The notes: generated by a model not told the origin, from the letters alone. 51,750 nucleotides of DNA from Rhodospirillaceae bacterium (GCA_011523655.1 WTGH01000019.1:1-51750); one strand, 5' to 3'. Shown: positions 37,914-46,916, numbered from the stretch's first letter. Translations and numbers: made by a program.

Positions 37914-38567
37914 ATGAGGATTTCCGCGCCCGGATTGCCGGCTTTGCTGACCGACGGCTACGCGCGGTTCCGTGAAACCGGCTTTCCGCGTCACGAGGGT
38001 GCCTACCGGGCCCTGGCGGAGGGCCAGGAACCGCCGGTCATGGTGATCAGCTGCTGCGACAGCCGGGTCGACCCCGAAGCGATTTTCGATGCCGGACCGG
38101 GCGAACTATTCGTCGTGCGCAACGTCGCCAATCTGGTGCCGCCCTGCGATCCCGGCGGTGACTACGGCACCGGGGCAGCCATCGAGTTCGCCGTCGAAGG
38201 TCTCGGCGTCGCCGATATCGTCGTCATGGGCCACAGCGGGTGCGGCGGCATCCGGGCCTATATCGAGAGCAGGGGCGCCCCGCCCGGTGAGTCCGGCGCG
38301 CCTGGCTTCATCGGCAAATGGATTTCGACGGTCCGCGGCGCGGAAGCCCGCCTGCCCACCGACGCGCCGAGTGACGGGCCGGGTCTGCAAGAGGCGTTCG
38401 AATACGCCTCCATCCGGAATTCGCTCGATAACCTGATGACCTTCCCCATCGTCCGGCAGGCGGTCGACGACGGCCGGCTCAGGCTGCACGGCGCCCATTT
38501 CTCGATCGCCGACGGCCTGCTCACCGTGCTCGACCCGGCGACCGGGAACGCCGCGGTGCCGGAATGA
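37914..38567 (+). CDS. Beta-class carbonic anhydrase
   Basis: A 217-residue zinc enzyme that hydrates CO2. The zinc ligands are in CCDSRVDPE (C-x-D-x-R) and GHSGCGG (His and Cys). NVANLVPP matches the family. The start is ATG 37914; a GTG at 37905 overlapping the nudC stop is the alternative. The end overlaps the thrC start (ATGA), so it is coupled to thrC. Confidence 0.95.
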   Translation: MRISAPGLPALLTDGYARFRETGFPRHEGAYRALAEGQEPPVMVISCCDSRVDPEAIFDAGPGELFVVRNVANLVPPCDPGGDYGTGAAIEFAVEGLGVADIVVMGHSGCGGIRAYIESRGAPPGESGAPGFIGKWISTVRGAEARLPTDAPSDGPGLQEAFEYASIRNSLDNLMTFPIVRQAVDDGRLRLHGAHFSIADGLLTVLDPATGNAAVPE

Positions 38568-39979
38568 CCGCACCGGCCTTTCGCTATATCAGCACCCGCG
38601 GCGCCGCGCCGCCGGCCGCCTTCGACGATATCCTGCTGTCGGGCCTGGCGCGCGACGGCGGCCTGTATGTGCCCGAAGCCTGGCCCGCCTGGACAGCCGA
38701 TACCCTCGAAGGCCGGCGTGGCCTGGCCTATGCCGAACTGGCGGCGGAAGTCTGTGCGCCATTCATGGCCGGCTCCGCCGCGGCGCCGGACCTGCCGGCG
38801 CTCGCCGAAGCCGCCTATGCGGGCTTCGACGATCCCGCCGTGGCACCGCTGGCCGATCTCGGCGACGGCCTCTTTCTCCAGGAACTGTTCCACGGCCCGA
38901 CCCTCGCCTTCAAGGACTATGCCCTGCAACTGGTCGGCCGGCTGTTCGATGCCGTGCTGGCTGCGCGCGGCGCGCGCATCACGGTGGTCGGCGCGACATC
39001 GGGCGACACCGGACCGGCCGGCATTGCCGCCTGCGCCGGCCGCGATGCGATCGACATCTTCATGCTGCATCCGAAGGGCAGGACTTCGGAAGTGCAGCGC
39101 CGGCAGATGACGACGGTGCCGGACGGCAACGTTTTCAACATCGCCGTCGAGGGCACCTTCGACGACTGCCAGGACATGGTGAAGGCCCTGTTCGCAGACG
39201 ATGCGCTGCGCGACCGGGTCGGCCTCTCGGCGGTGAACTCGATCAACTGGGCCCGGGTGATGGGCCAGATCGTCTACTATGTCCATGCCGCCCTGCAGGT
39301 AGGCGCGCCGGCGCGGCCCGTCTCCTTCGCCGTGCCGACAGGCAACTTCGGCAACGTGTTCGCCGGCTACGCTGCCCGGCAATGCGGCCTGCCGGTCGGT
39401 CGGCTGATCGTCGGCAGCAACGCGAACGACATCCTCACCCGCTTCTTCCGCCACAACGCCATGGAGATCCGCGGCGTGACGCCAACCCTGTCGCCCAGCA
39501 TGGACATCCAGGTCTCGAGCAATTTCGAGCGCCTGCTGTTCGACCTGCTGGACCGCAATGGCGCGGCGGTGGCCTCGACCATCCGGGCGTTCCGGGACGG
39601 CGGCCGGCTGCCGCTCGACGCGGCGCGCTGGCGCCGGGCGACCGCCCTGTTCGACAGCGCCAGTCTGGACGACGAGGGCACGATCCGGGAGATGCGCGCG
39701 GTGTACGAGCGCACCGGCCGGCAGATCGATCCGCACACGGCGGTCGGCCTGGCCGCGGCGCGGGACTGCCGGGCCGGCGACGATCCGGTCGTCGTGCTGG
39801 CGACCGCCCACCCGGCGAAGTTCCCGGACGCGGTCGAGCGGGCGACGGGGCAGCGTCCCGCACTGCCGGCCCATCTCGCCGATCTTCACGCGCGTCCGGA
39901 GCGCTGCGTCACCATGGCGAAGGATACCGCCCGCCTGAGCGACTATGTGCTCGCCAACGCGAGGGCGGCGAGAGGATGA
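38564..39979 (+). CDS. thrC: Threonine synthase
   Basis: A 471-residue PLP enzyme converting O-phosphohomoserine to threonine. The PLP lysine is in GPTLAFKDYALQ. GATSGDTGPAG, SINWARVMGQIVYY and the phosphate-binding VPTGNFGN are all typical of the longer bacterial/fungal type. It starts at an ATGA overlap with carbonic anhydrase and ends overlapping the M16 peptidase start (ATGATG). Confidence 0.97.
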   Translation: MTAPAFRYISTRGAAPPAAFDDILLSGLARDGGLYVPEAWPAWTADTLEGRRGLAYAELAAEVCAPFMAGSAAAPDLPALAEAAYAGFDDPAVAPLADLGDGLFLQELFHGPTLAFKDYALQLVGRLFDAVLAARGARITVVGATSGDTGPAGIAACAGRDAIDIFMLHPKGRTSEVQRRQMTTVPDGNVFNIAVEGTFDDCQDMVKALFADDALRDRVGLSAVNSINWARVMGQIVYYVHAALQVGAPARPVSFAVPTGNFGNVFAGYAARQCGLPVGRLIVGSNANDILTRFFRHNAMEIRGVTPTLSPSMDIQVSSNFERLLFDLLDRNGAAVASTIRAFRDGGRLPLDAARWRRATALFDSASLDDEGTIREMRAVYERTGRQIDPHTAVGLAAARDCRAGDDPVVVLATAHPAKFPDAVERATGQRPALPAHLADLHARPERCVTMAKDTARLSDYVLANARAARG

Positions 39980-41241
39980 TGGATACCGCGCAGGTTACGA
40001 CGCTTCCCGGCGGGCTCCGGATCGCGACCGACGCCATGCCCCAGGTCGAGTCGGTGTCCTGCGGCATCTGGATCGACGCCGGCGCGCGCCACGAACCGGC
40101 CGAGGTCAACGGCGTCTCCCATCTGCTCGAACACATGATGTTCAAGGGCACGGCCCGCCGGAGCGCGCAGGACATTGCCGACGAGATCGAGGCGGTCGGC
40201 GGCCACATCAACGCCTGGACGTCGCGCGAAGCGACGGCCTTCTTCTGCAAGACGCTCAAGGGCGACCTGCCGCTCGCCGTCGATATCCTCGGCGACATCG
40301 TCCAGCACAGCCTGTTCGACGAGGCGGAGCTGGCGCGCGAGCGGGATGTCGTACTGCAGGAAATCGGCCAGGCAATGGATACGCCGGACGACATCATCTT
40401 CGACCATTTCCAGCGCACCGCCTACCCGGACCAGGCGCTCGGCCGGCCCGTGCTGGGCGATCCGGGGATCGTCGGTAGCTTCCCGCGCGACCGGCTCGAC
40501 GGCTATCACAAGGCGAACTACACGGCGCCGCGGGCGGTCGTGGCCGCCGCCGGCAACCTGGACCATGACAGCTTCGCCGAAATGGTCGGGGACCGGTTCG
40601 CGGCGCTCGCGTCCGGCGCCTGCGCCGCGCCGGAAGCGGCGCAATACGCCGGAGGCGACTATCGCGAAGCGCGCGATCTGGAGCAGCTTCACCTGCTGCT
40701 CGGCTTCCGCGGTGCAGCCCATGGGGACGACGATTATTTCGCCGCCATGATGCATTCGGCCATTCTCGGCGGCGGCATGTCGTCCCGCCTGTTCCAGGAG
40801 GTGCGGGAAAAGCGCGGGCTGGTCTATTCGATCAACAGCCACAACACCGCCTATGCCGACACCGGCCTCTACGGCATCTATGCCGGCACCGGACCCGACC
40901 GGGCGGCGGAGCTGGCGCCGGTCGTGCTCGACCAGCTGGCCGACCTCGCCCGGGGCGCCGGACCGGAGGAGCTGGCCCGGGCCAGGGCGCAGGCCCGCGC
41001 CGGCCTGCTGATGTCGCGGGAAAGCACGGGCGCGCGCTGCGAGCAACTTGCGCACCACATGATGGTTTACGGGCGGCCGCTGCCGCCGGCGGAGATCCTG
41101 CAGAAAATCGATGCGGTCGACGAAGCGGCGGTCGGCGCGTTCGGCGAAAAGCTGCTCGCCGGCCCGCTGACCTGCGCGGCGCTCGGCCCGGCCGGCGACC
41201 TGGAGTCTTACGATGCGATGGCAGCGCGGCTTGTTGCTTGA
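39976..41241 (+). CDS. M16 family zinc peptidase (mitochondrial processing peptidase-like)
   Basis: A 421-residue metallopeptidase with the inverted zinc motif HLLEH (HxxEH) at about 50 and the downstream Glu ligand in the ERDVVLQEIGQ region. GGMSSRLFQEVREKRGLVYS is the C-terminal half-domain hallmark. The alphaproteobacterial relatives are the closest bacterial kin of mitochondrial processing peptidase beta. The ATG at 39976 overlaps the thrC stop; thrC-M16 order is common in this class. There is no signal peptide. Confidence 0.95.
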   Translation: MMDTAQVTTLPGGLRIATDAMPQVESVSCGIWIDAGARHEPAEVNGVSHLLEHMMFKGTARRSAQDIADEIEAVGGHINAWTSREATAFFCKTLKGDLPLAVDILGDIVQHSLFDEAELARERDVVLQEIGQAMDTPDDIIFDHFQRTAYPDQALGRPVLGDPGIVGSFPRDRLDGYHKANYTAPRAVVAAAGNLDHDSFAEMVGDRFAALASGACAAPEAAQYAGGDYREARDLEQLHLLLGFRGAAHGDDDYFAAMMHSAILGGGMSSRLFQEVREKRGLVYSINSHNTAYADTGLYGIYAGTGPDRAAELAPVVLDQLADLARGAGPEELARARAQARAGLLMSRESTGARCEQLAHHMMVYGRPLPPAEILQKIDAVDEAAVGAFGEKLLAGPLTCAALGPAGDLESYDAMAARLVA

Positions 41242-41260
41242 CGTCGGGCCGCCTGAGGCG

Positions 41261-41848
41261 TCAGGCGTGGCCGGCGGTGCTGGACAGCATGCTGGGATCG
41301 ATGCCGAGCGTGCCGATGGCGGTGCGCCAGCGGTCCTCGTCCAGGTCGGCGCCGAAGACCAGGGATACGTTGGCGTCAGCGGTCAGCCAGCCGTTCTGCT
41401 GGATTTCCTGTTCGAGCTGTCCGGCGCCCCAGCCGGAATAGCCCAGGGCGAGCAGGCAGTGATCCGGCCCGCCGCCGGCCGCGACCTCGCGCAGGATATC
41501 GACCGACGCCGTGAGGCCGATGCCGTCGCTCACCGCCATCGTGCCGGTATGGCTGTAACCGCCGCCGTGAAGCACGAATCCGCGCGCCGTCTCGACCGGT
41601 CCGCCGATATGCACCGGGATGTCGCGCCGGATCGTGCAGTCGTCGACGCCGACCTGCTCCAGCAGTTCCTTGAAGACGATGCTGTCCGAGCGCTTGTTGA
41701 CGACGAGGCCCATGGCGCCGTCGCCGGAATGGGCGCACATGTAGATGACGGTGTGGGCGAAGCGCGGGTCCGCCATGCCGGGCATGGCGATCAGCAGCCG
41801 TCCGGTAAGCCAGGGATTGGCGCTTGCGGTCGAACCCGGAATCGTCAC
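41261..41848 (-). CDS. YqgE/AlgH family protein (UPF0301)
   Basis: A 195-residue cytoplasmic protein with the UPF0301 landmarks LTGRLLIAMPGMADPRFAHT, GAMGLVVNK, GGPVETARGFVLH and GYSGWGAGQLEQE. The biochemical role is not settled. The start is taken as GTG 41848, although GGAGG lies immediately against it; no better start precedes the conserved N terminus. It is convergent with the M16 gene. Confidence 0.9.
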   Translation of the reverse strand: MTIPGSTASANPWLTGRLLIAMPGMADPRFAHTVIYMCAHSGDGAMGLVVNKRSDSIVFKELLEQVGVDDCTIRRDIPVHIGGPVETARGFVLHGGGYSHTGTMAVSDGIGLTASVDILREVAAGGGPDHCLLALGYSGWGAGQLEQEIQQNGWLTADANVSLVFGADLDEDRWRTAIGTLGIDPSMLSSTAGHA

Positions 41849-41947
41849 CCTCCGTCGCGGAACGCCGGCCTTATCCGCAGCCGGTCGCTTCCGAAGATAG
41901 GCCGACCGGCGCGCTGCGCAAGCGAAACCGCCCGCAAATCGGGAATT

Positions 41948-42787
41948 GTGACCGGATATGTAAAGGGGGGATGGCCCCGCGCCCTGCTGCTGGCGGCGGG
42001 TCTGGCCGCAGCCGCAGCGATGCCGGCCGTGGCGGCGCCTGCGGCCGAGTCGCCCTGGGCCGACGGGCTGGAGGGCCGGCTGCGGCTGATCGGCGGCGGC
42101 GGTGCAGGAGACAGCCGCTGGCTGGGCCTGACCATGGATCTCAGACCGGGCTGGAAGATATTCTGGCGCTCTCCGGGCGTGCCGGGGCTGCCGCCGGTCC
42201 TGGACTGGCAGGGCTCCCGGAACCTGAAATCGGCGCGGATCGTCTGGCCGGCGCCGGAGATTTTCACCAGCTTCGGCTTCCGGGCCCGGGGCTTCGGCGG
42301 CCGCTTCACCCTGCCGATCCGCGCGACGGTTCGGGATGCGGACGCCGCCCTGGAAGCGCGCGTCGCGGTGCTGTACCAGCTCTGCAAGGATGTCTGCATC
42401 CCGGTCGAGGCAACGCTCGCACTCACCGTTCCGCCGAAAGCCGCGCCACACCCTGCCATCGTTGCGGCGCGCGCCCGGGTGCCGAAACCGGCCGGTAAAG
42501 GTTTCGCGGTCTGGCGGGCCGAACGGCGGGGGCGCGCCCTGACCGTGCAAGTCCGCCATCGCAGCCAAATTTTCGCCAAGCCGGTCATCCTGGTCGAAGC
42601 GCCGAAGCGGGTGCGGCTGGGCAGGACCGGCCCGGTGACGGCGGACGCCGGGGGCCGGGTCGGCGTCTCGATCCCGATCCTGGGCAAGCGCCCGGTTCCA
42701 AAAGACTTCAGCGTCCGGGTGACGTTGATTGACGGCGCCGGCGCCTGGGAAAAATCCGTCCCGGTTTCAGCCGCCGTCGGCCGGTGA
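41948..42787 (+). CDS. Secreted DsbD N-terminal-like protein
   Basis: A 279-residue protein with a signal peptide (RALLLAAGLAAAAAMPAVAA, cleavage near 30). It matches the DsbC/DsbD-N-like thiol domain found at the N terminus of DsbD/ScsB reductases. Visible segments are GWKIFWRSPGVPG and LYQLCKDVCIPVEATL with its Cys pair. The membrane and thioredoxin parts of DsbD are missing, so this is a stand-alone periplasmic domain. GTG 41948 is the likely start. Its last 21 bases overlap the end of the convergent exporter gene. Confidence 0.8.
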   Translation: MTGYVKGGWPRALLLAAGLAAAAAMPAVAAPAAESPWADGLEGRLRLIGGGGAGDSRWLGLTMDLRPGWKIFWRSPGVPGLPPVLDWQGSRNLKSARIVWPAPEIFTSFGFRARGFGGRFTLPIRATVRDADAALEARVAVLYQLCKDVCIPVEATLALTVPPKAAPHPAIVAARARVPKPAGKGFAVWRAERRGRALTVQVRHRSQIFAKPVILVEAPKRVRLGRTGPVTADAGGRVGVSIPILGKRPVPKDFSVRVTLIDGAGAWEKSVPVSAAVGR

Positions 42788-44002
42788 CACGGCCGCTGGC
42801 TCCGCCACAGCCGGCCGGCTGCGAAGCAGCGGCAGCAGCAGCAGGACCAGGCAGGCGCACGCCGCCATGATGGCGACGAGCGGCCAGACGCTGTCTCCGG
42901 TGACGGTGCCCGAAAGCTGCGCCGCGGCGGCGCTGACCGTCATCTGGACGAACGCGACCAGGCCGGACGCCGCGCCGAACGCGCCGGGGCTGGAATTGAT
43001 CGCGCCGGCGACGCCGTTGGGGATGATAAGCCCCTGGAAGAACGAGATGGCGTAGGCCGGCACGAACAACAGGGCCGGCGTGAGGGCGAACACGCCGAAC
43101 AGCAGGGCCGCGACGGCCAGGACCAACGCGCCCAGTATCGCACCCAGCATGACCGAGCGGTCGAGGCCCAGCGTGTTCAGAAGCCGCGTCGCGGTGAAGC
43201 TCCCCACGGCAAACATTCCGGGAATGCCCAGGAACCACAAACCGTATTCGCTCGGCGGCCGTTTCAGCAGCCCGTTCATCAGGTAGGGCGCGCCGGCGAC
43301 GAAGGCGAAGAAGATCGCCATGCTGAAGGCCGAGATCAGCGTGTAGCCCCAGAACCGCCGGGACCGCGCAACCTGGCGCAGGCCGCCGAGCGCCGACCGG
43401 ACGATCGATCCGTCGCGCGAACGGGCGCGCGCGCCGGCGGGGAAGGTTTCGTGCAGCAGCCCGACGACAAGGGCGCCGACCAGCAGGGCGAGCAGAGCGG
43501 TTGCGGCAAAATTCGCCCGCCAGCCGAAGCCTTCGGTGAGAAACCCGCCGACCACCGGCGCGATCATCGGCGCGATCACCATCGCCATAGTCAGGTAGTT
43601 TATCGCCTTCGGCGCTTCGGCGGCGCCGTAGACATCGCGGACGATGGCGCGGCTCAGGACCATGCCGGCCGCGCCGCCGGCGGCCTGCGCGACCCGTCCC
43701 ACGATCAGCAGGGTGACCGACGGCGCGAAAGTGGAAAGCAGGCTGCCGGCAAGGAACAGGCCCATGCCGCCGACCAGCACCGGCTTGCGGCCGAACCGGT
43801 CGGACAACGGACCGTAGAACAGGGTCGAAACGGCGATCGCCACCATCGACAGGCTGAGCGTGAGCTGGACGAAGGACTGGCTCGACCCGAAGTAGCGCTG
43901 GATCTCCGGCAGCGCCGGCAGGAAGACCTGCATCGAAAAGGAGCCCGCTGCCGCCATCAGCATCAGGACCAGGAAAAAGGCCGCTTTGGCTCTGACGGTC
44001 AT
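42767..44002 (-). CDS. MFS exporter, Bcr/CflA family
   Basis: A 411-residue inner-membrane transporter with 12 predicted helices. FLPALPEIQRYF and YGPLSDRFGRKPVL place it with Bcr/CflA drug exporters. The ATG at 44002 lies 153 bases downstream of the aquaporin gene on the same strand. It may be a distal member of the ars cluster, but nothing in the sequence shows an arsenic substrate. The 3' end overlaps the convergent DsbD-like gene by 21 bases. Confidence 0.9.
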   Translation of the reverse strand: MTVRAKAAFFLVLMLMAAAGSFSMQVFLPALPEIQRYFGSSQSFVQLTLSLSMVAIAVSTLFYGPLSDRFGRKPVLVGGMGLFLAGSLLSTFAPSVTLLIVGRVAQAAGGAAGMVLSRAIVRDVYGAAEAPKAINYLTMAMVIAPMIAPVVGGFLTEGFGWRANFAATALLALLVGALVVGLLHETFPAGARARSRDGSIVRSALGGLRQVARSRRFWGYTLISAFSMAIFFAFVAGAPYLMNGLLKRPPSEYGLWFLGIPGMFAVGSFTATRLLNTLGLDRSVMLGAILGALVLAVAALLFGVFALTPALLFVPAYAISFFQGLIIPNGVAGAINSSPGAFGAASGLVAFVQMTVSAAAAQLSGTVTGDSVWPLVAIMAACACLVLLLLPLLRSRPAVAEPAAVSPADGG

Positions 44003-44154
44003 GAATCGTTCATCGGCGGAACAGGCAGCGGCCGGGAGGGGCAGGGAAGCGAGCGGCGTAAAAAGGGCGCCGCGAACCGGGCGCCGGGTGCAGCTATAGC
44101 GCCATCCGGCCGTCGGCGATACGGGAAGCGCGCCGCAGCGGCGCTCCCCTTCGT

Positions 44155-44823
44155 TCAGCCATTGCGTTCCTTGAGGAGCCAGCCGAAGACGAGCGTTGCC
44201 GCGACCGCGCCGGCAAGCTGGGCCAGGATGAAGCCGGGCGCGTGGGCCGGCAGGATGCCGGAGAAACTGTCGGTCAGGCTGCGGGCGATCGTGACCGCCG
44301 GATTGGCGAAAGAGGTCGAGGAGGTGAACCAGTAGCCCGCCGAGATGAACAGGCCGACGGCGTAGGCCGTCGCCTCCGGCCGGAAGCGGACGGTGCCCAG
44401 GATGGTCGCCACGAGCCCGAACGTGGCAACGAACTCGCCGGTCCATTGGCCGATGCCGGTCCGGCTGTTGACGGAGGCGGCGAAGGCCGGCTCGCCGAAC
44501 ATCAGATGGGCGATCAGGACGCCGGCCAGCCCGGCGGCGATCTGGACAACGACGTAGACCGCCGCGTCGCGCGCGCCGATTTCGCGCCGGATCAGGAAGG
44601 AGAGCGTGACCGCCGGGTTGAAATGGGCGCCCGAGACCGGCCCGAAGATCAGGATCAGCACCATCAGGATGGCCCCGGTCGCCACCGTGTTGCCGAGCAG
44701 GGCGAGCGCCACGTTGCCGCCGGCCAGCGTCTCCGCCATGATTCCGGAGCCGACGACCGTTGCGAGCAGAAAGGCGGTGCCGAGGGCTTCGGCGGCGAGT
44801 TTCCGGGCGAACGAGAACGTCAC
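44155..44823 (-). CDS. aqpS: MIP family channel, AqpS-like aquaglyceroporin
   Basis: A 222-residue six-helix channel with both NPA boxes (HFNPAVTLS and FANPAVTIA). AqpS channels in alphaproteobacterial ars operons let arsenite or methylated arsenicals cross the inner membrane. The assignment rests on position: arsI and arsR lie directly upstream on the same strand (65 and 540 bases to their ends). A general water or glycerol channel is the alternative. Confidence 0.85.
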   Translation of the reverse strand: MTFSFARKLAAEALGTAFLLATVVGSGIMAETLAGGNVALALLGNTVATGAILMVLILIFGPVSGAHFNPAVTLSFLIRREIGARDAAVYVVVQIAAGLAGVLIAHLMFGEPAFAASVNSRTGIGQWTGEFVATFGLVATILGTVRFRPEATAYAVGLFISAGYWFTSSTSFANPAVTIARSLTDSFSGILPAHAPGFILAQLAGAVAATLVFGWLLKERNG

Positions 44824-44888
44824 GGGCTGAGCGTCGCGGGCTGAGCGTTAGGGTCTCGGGGCCGCCGGTCAGGCCGCTGGGTCAGGGC

Positions 44889-45329
44889 CTATGCCGCTGC
44901 CCCGCCGTGCAGGGCGTCGATCTTGGCGTCGAGATCGTCTTCGCGGCCGATCGAATCTGAATGGCCGAGCCGGTGGAAGGTCTCCCACACCACGCCGTCC
45001 GGGTCGGCCGCCCAGGTCTTGTTGCCCCGGGCGTAGCAGCAGGTCCGCTCCTGCTCCTCGAAGATCGAATGCTCCGCATCGTTGAGCGCACCGGTGATCG
45101 CGGCCAGGCTCTCGTCGTCGTCGACCTGGATGCCGAGATGGGAGACGCCGCTTCTGTCCTCGCCGCAGCATTCGCCGGTCGACACGGCGAAGTTGACCGC
45201 CGGGTCGTCGAGCATCCACTGGGCGTAGTCGTCCTTCAGCTTGTCCGGCGCGACGCCGAACAGGGTCCGGTAGAACCGCACGGTCCGGTCCAGGTCCGCG
45301 ACGGTGAGATGCACATGCAGGCGTTTCAT
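44889..45329 (-). CDS. arsI: ArsI/CadI family dioxygenase (C-As lyase-like glyoxalase-fold protein)
   Basis: A 146-residue vicinal-oxygen-chelate protein. The metal-ligand His is in MKRLHVHLTV, a second in GVSHLGIQV, and a Glu in DGVVWETF. The paired cysteines in RTCCYARGNKTW are the hallmark of ArsI, which binds trivalent methylarsenicals and cleaves the C-As bond with Fe(II) and O2. CadI shares the fold and motif. It is followed by aqpS and preceded by arsR, which supports the ArsI reading. Confidence 0.85.
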   Translation of the reverse strand: MKRLHVHLTVADLDRTVRFYRTLFGVAPDKLKDDYAQWMLDDPAVNFAVSTGECCGEDRSGVSHLGIQVDDDESLAAITGALNDAEHSIFEEQERTCCYARGNKTWAADPDGVVWETFHRLGHSDSIGREDDLDAKIDALHGGAAA

Positions 45330-45363
45330 GGCCGTTTTCCTCCGTTTCGCTGTATGGGCCCGG

Positions 45364-45693
45364 TCAGGCCGCCCTGACCTCGTCCGCGAGCGCCGCGCGG
45401 ACCGCGGGATGGCCCTTGCAGCAGTCTTCCATCAGGAATTTCATCAGCGCGCCGACGCCGTCGAAGTCGGCCCGGTAGACGATCCGGCGGGAGCGCCGCT
45501 CCGACGTCACCAGCCCGGCCCGCTGCAAGAGACCCAGATGGGTCGAGAGCGTCGACGGCGCCGCGCCCAGCGCCCGGGCGATCTCGCCGGCCGGCAGCCC
45601 CGCCGGCCCGGCGCGCACCAGCAGCCGGAAGGCGGCGAGGCGCGTTTCCTGTGACAGGGCGGCGAAGGCGTCGGTAGCCGATGAAATTTCCAT
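45364..45693 (-). CDS. arsR: ArsR/SmtB family arsenic-responsive repressor
   Basis: A 109-residue winged-helix repressor. AALSQETRLAAFRLLV and the recognition-helix region ALGAAPSTLSTHLGLL are typical of alphaproteobacterial ArsR. A C-terminal MEDCCKGHP carries adjacent Cys suited to As(III) binding. Its promoter (-35 TTGACA, -10 TAATTA) ends only 7 bases before the ATG, and a perfect 16-bp palindrome covers the -10. The mRNA is predicted to be leaderless and autoregulated. It heads the arsR-arsI-aqpS unit. Confidence 0.92.
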   Translation of the reverse strand: MEISSATDAFAALSQETRLAAFRLLVRAGPAGLPAGEIARALGAAPSTLSTHLGLLQRAGLVTSERRSRRIVYRADFDGVGALMKFLMEDCCKGHPAVRAALADEVRAA

Positions 45694-45695
45694 AT

Positions 45696-45711
45696 TTCGA
45701 TAATTATCGAA
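45696..45711. promoter_or_regulatory. ArsR operator
   Basis: TTCGATAATTATCGAA is a perfect 16-bp palindrome that overlaps the -10 and lies 2 bases upstream of the arsR start codon. Placement and symmetry fit an ArsR dimer site that blocks RNA polymerase. Confidence 0.75.
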
Positions 45712-45728
45712 TTAATGGAGAATGTCAA
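45701..45728 (-). promoter_or_regulatory. arsR promoter
   Basis: On the minus strand TTGACA (45723-45728), 16 bases, then TAATTA (45701-45706). The expected transcription start is at or within a base or two of the A of the arsR ATG at 45693. Confidence 0.7.
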
Positions 45729-45760
45729 GGGGTGAGTCTCGAACTGACGTTTTCCTCCCT

Positions 45761-45858
45761 TGTCACCCCGGACGGCGCGAAGCGGCGATCCGGGACCAGG
45801 GCCACAAGTCCGGTATCGCGGGAATTGCTCTGGACGCCGGATCAGGTCCGGCGTGACA
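45761..45858. repeat. Palindromic repeat family A, copy 4
   Basis: It begins TGTCACCCCGGACGG and ends CCGGCGTGACA, with the GCGATCCGGGACCAGGGCC hairpin arm. The terminal TGTCACCCCGG / CCGGCGTGACA arms are better preserved here than in the other copies. It lies between arsR and the reductive-dehalogenase-like gene. Confidence 0.8.
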
Positions 45859-45893
45859 CCGGCTGTCGGGCATGTCCGACAACCCGATGACTG

Positions 45894-46916
45894 TCACTTC
45901 TGCGAGCGGACTTCGGATCTCAAGGCCGGGAGCGGTTCGCTTCGCCCGCCGCCGTTCAGAATGCCGTCCTCGTCTTCGAGGAACCATTGCGGCGTCCGCC
46001 AGCCGGCTTTGCGGCGCTTGCCCATGAACTGCTTGTAGAGGCTGCGCTTTTCCGGATCGCCGTTTCCCTTGTGCACATAGGGGCAGACGTCGACGCAAAG
46101 GTGGCAGTATTCGTCGCGCAGGCGGCTGGCCTCGTAGCATTTCGGAATGTCGATCAGCCACCGCTTGTAGCCGTCGGTCGTTACATAATCGTCCGAGCCA
46201 GCAATCGCCGCCGGCGGGCAGTTGTTCTCGCACAGCCGGCAATTCATGCAGTAGTCCTGGACGCCGAACAGGTCGGGTTCGTCCGGCACCAGCGGCAGGT
46301 CGGTGAGCACGAAGCCGGGACGGAAGCTGGCGCCGAACCGGCGGTGGAGCATCGAACCGTTCTTGCCCATTTCGCCGAGGCCGCCGGCCACCATGGCCGG
46401 GATCGCCTGCAACTCCATGGTGCCGTTATGGTCGGCCATGGCCGGGTAACCAAGGCTGCGGATATATTTGCCGAGTTCTGTCGAAACCTCTGCGCAGCGC
46501 ACATAGACGTCGATGGTCTCCATCTCGACCGCGAGCGCGCCGCCGAGTACCGCCTGGTATTTCTCCTCCAGCAGCAGCGAGATGACGTATTTGTGCGGAA
46601 AGCTGTAGCCCTCGTTGATCATGACAGGCGTCAGTTCGCAGATTCCGACGTCGTCTGCGCCCAGTTCCCGCGCCTTGTCCTTGATCAGCCGGGTCATCTC
46701 GGCCGGATCCGAGGCGGCGGTCCGCTCCGGATCGACCGGCCCGTCGCGCTCCGGCGCCAGCTCCGCCCAGCGCTTGAAGGCCGCGCGCCAGGCTTGGGCG
46801 GGCATGTTGCGCCGGCCGTCGGCAAACAGCGGCACCTCCTCCATACCGCGCTCCCGCGCCATTTCGAGGACGACCGGGTCCGCAATCGGGCTGCGGAATT
46901 TCGAGATGCCGTCCAT
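45894..46916 (-). CDS. Reductive-dehalogenase-like cobalamin/iron-sulfur protein
   Basis: A 340-residue cytoplasmic protein. The N-terminal part has the RdhA/QueG-like corrinoid-binding fold signs GGLGEMGKNG and FVLTDLPLVPDE. The C-terminal part has ferredoxin-like clusters, CMNCRLCENNCP and, after an isolated Cys (DIPKCY), CHLCVDVCP, the RdhA cluster order. There is no twin-arginine signal or membrane anchor gene, so it is not a standard respiratory RdhA. Epoxyqueuosine reductase (QueG) is the nearest housekeeping relative but the cluster region differs. It is 179 bases downstream of iorB and may receive electrons in the same pathway. Substrate unknown. Confidence 0.75.
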   Translation of the reverse strand: MDGISKFRSPIADPVVLEMARERGMEEVPLFADGRRNMPAQAWRAAFKRWAELAPERDGPVDPERTAASDPAEMTRLIKDKARELGADDVGICELTPVMINEGYSFPHKYVISLLLEEKYQAVLGGALAVEMETIDVYVRCAEVSTELGKYIRSLGYPAMADHNGTMELQAIPAMVAGGLGEMGKNGSMLHRRFGASFRPGFVLTDLPLVPDEPDLFGVQDYCMNCRLCENNCPPAAIAGSDDYVTTDGYKRWLIDIPKCYEASRLRDEYCHLCVDVCPYVHKGNGDPEKRSLYKQFMGKRRKAGWRTPQWFLEDEDGILNGGGRSEPLPALRSEVRSQK

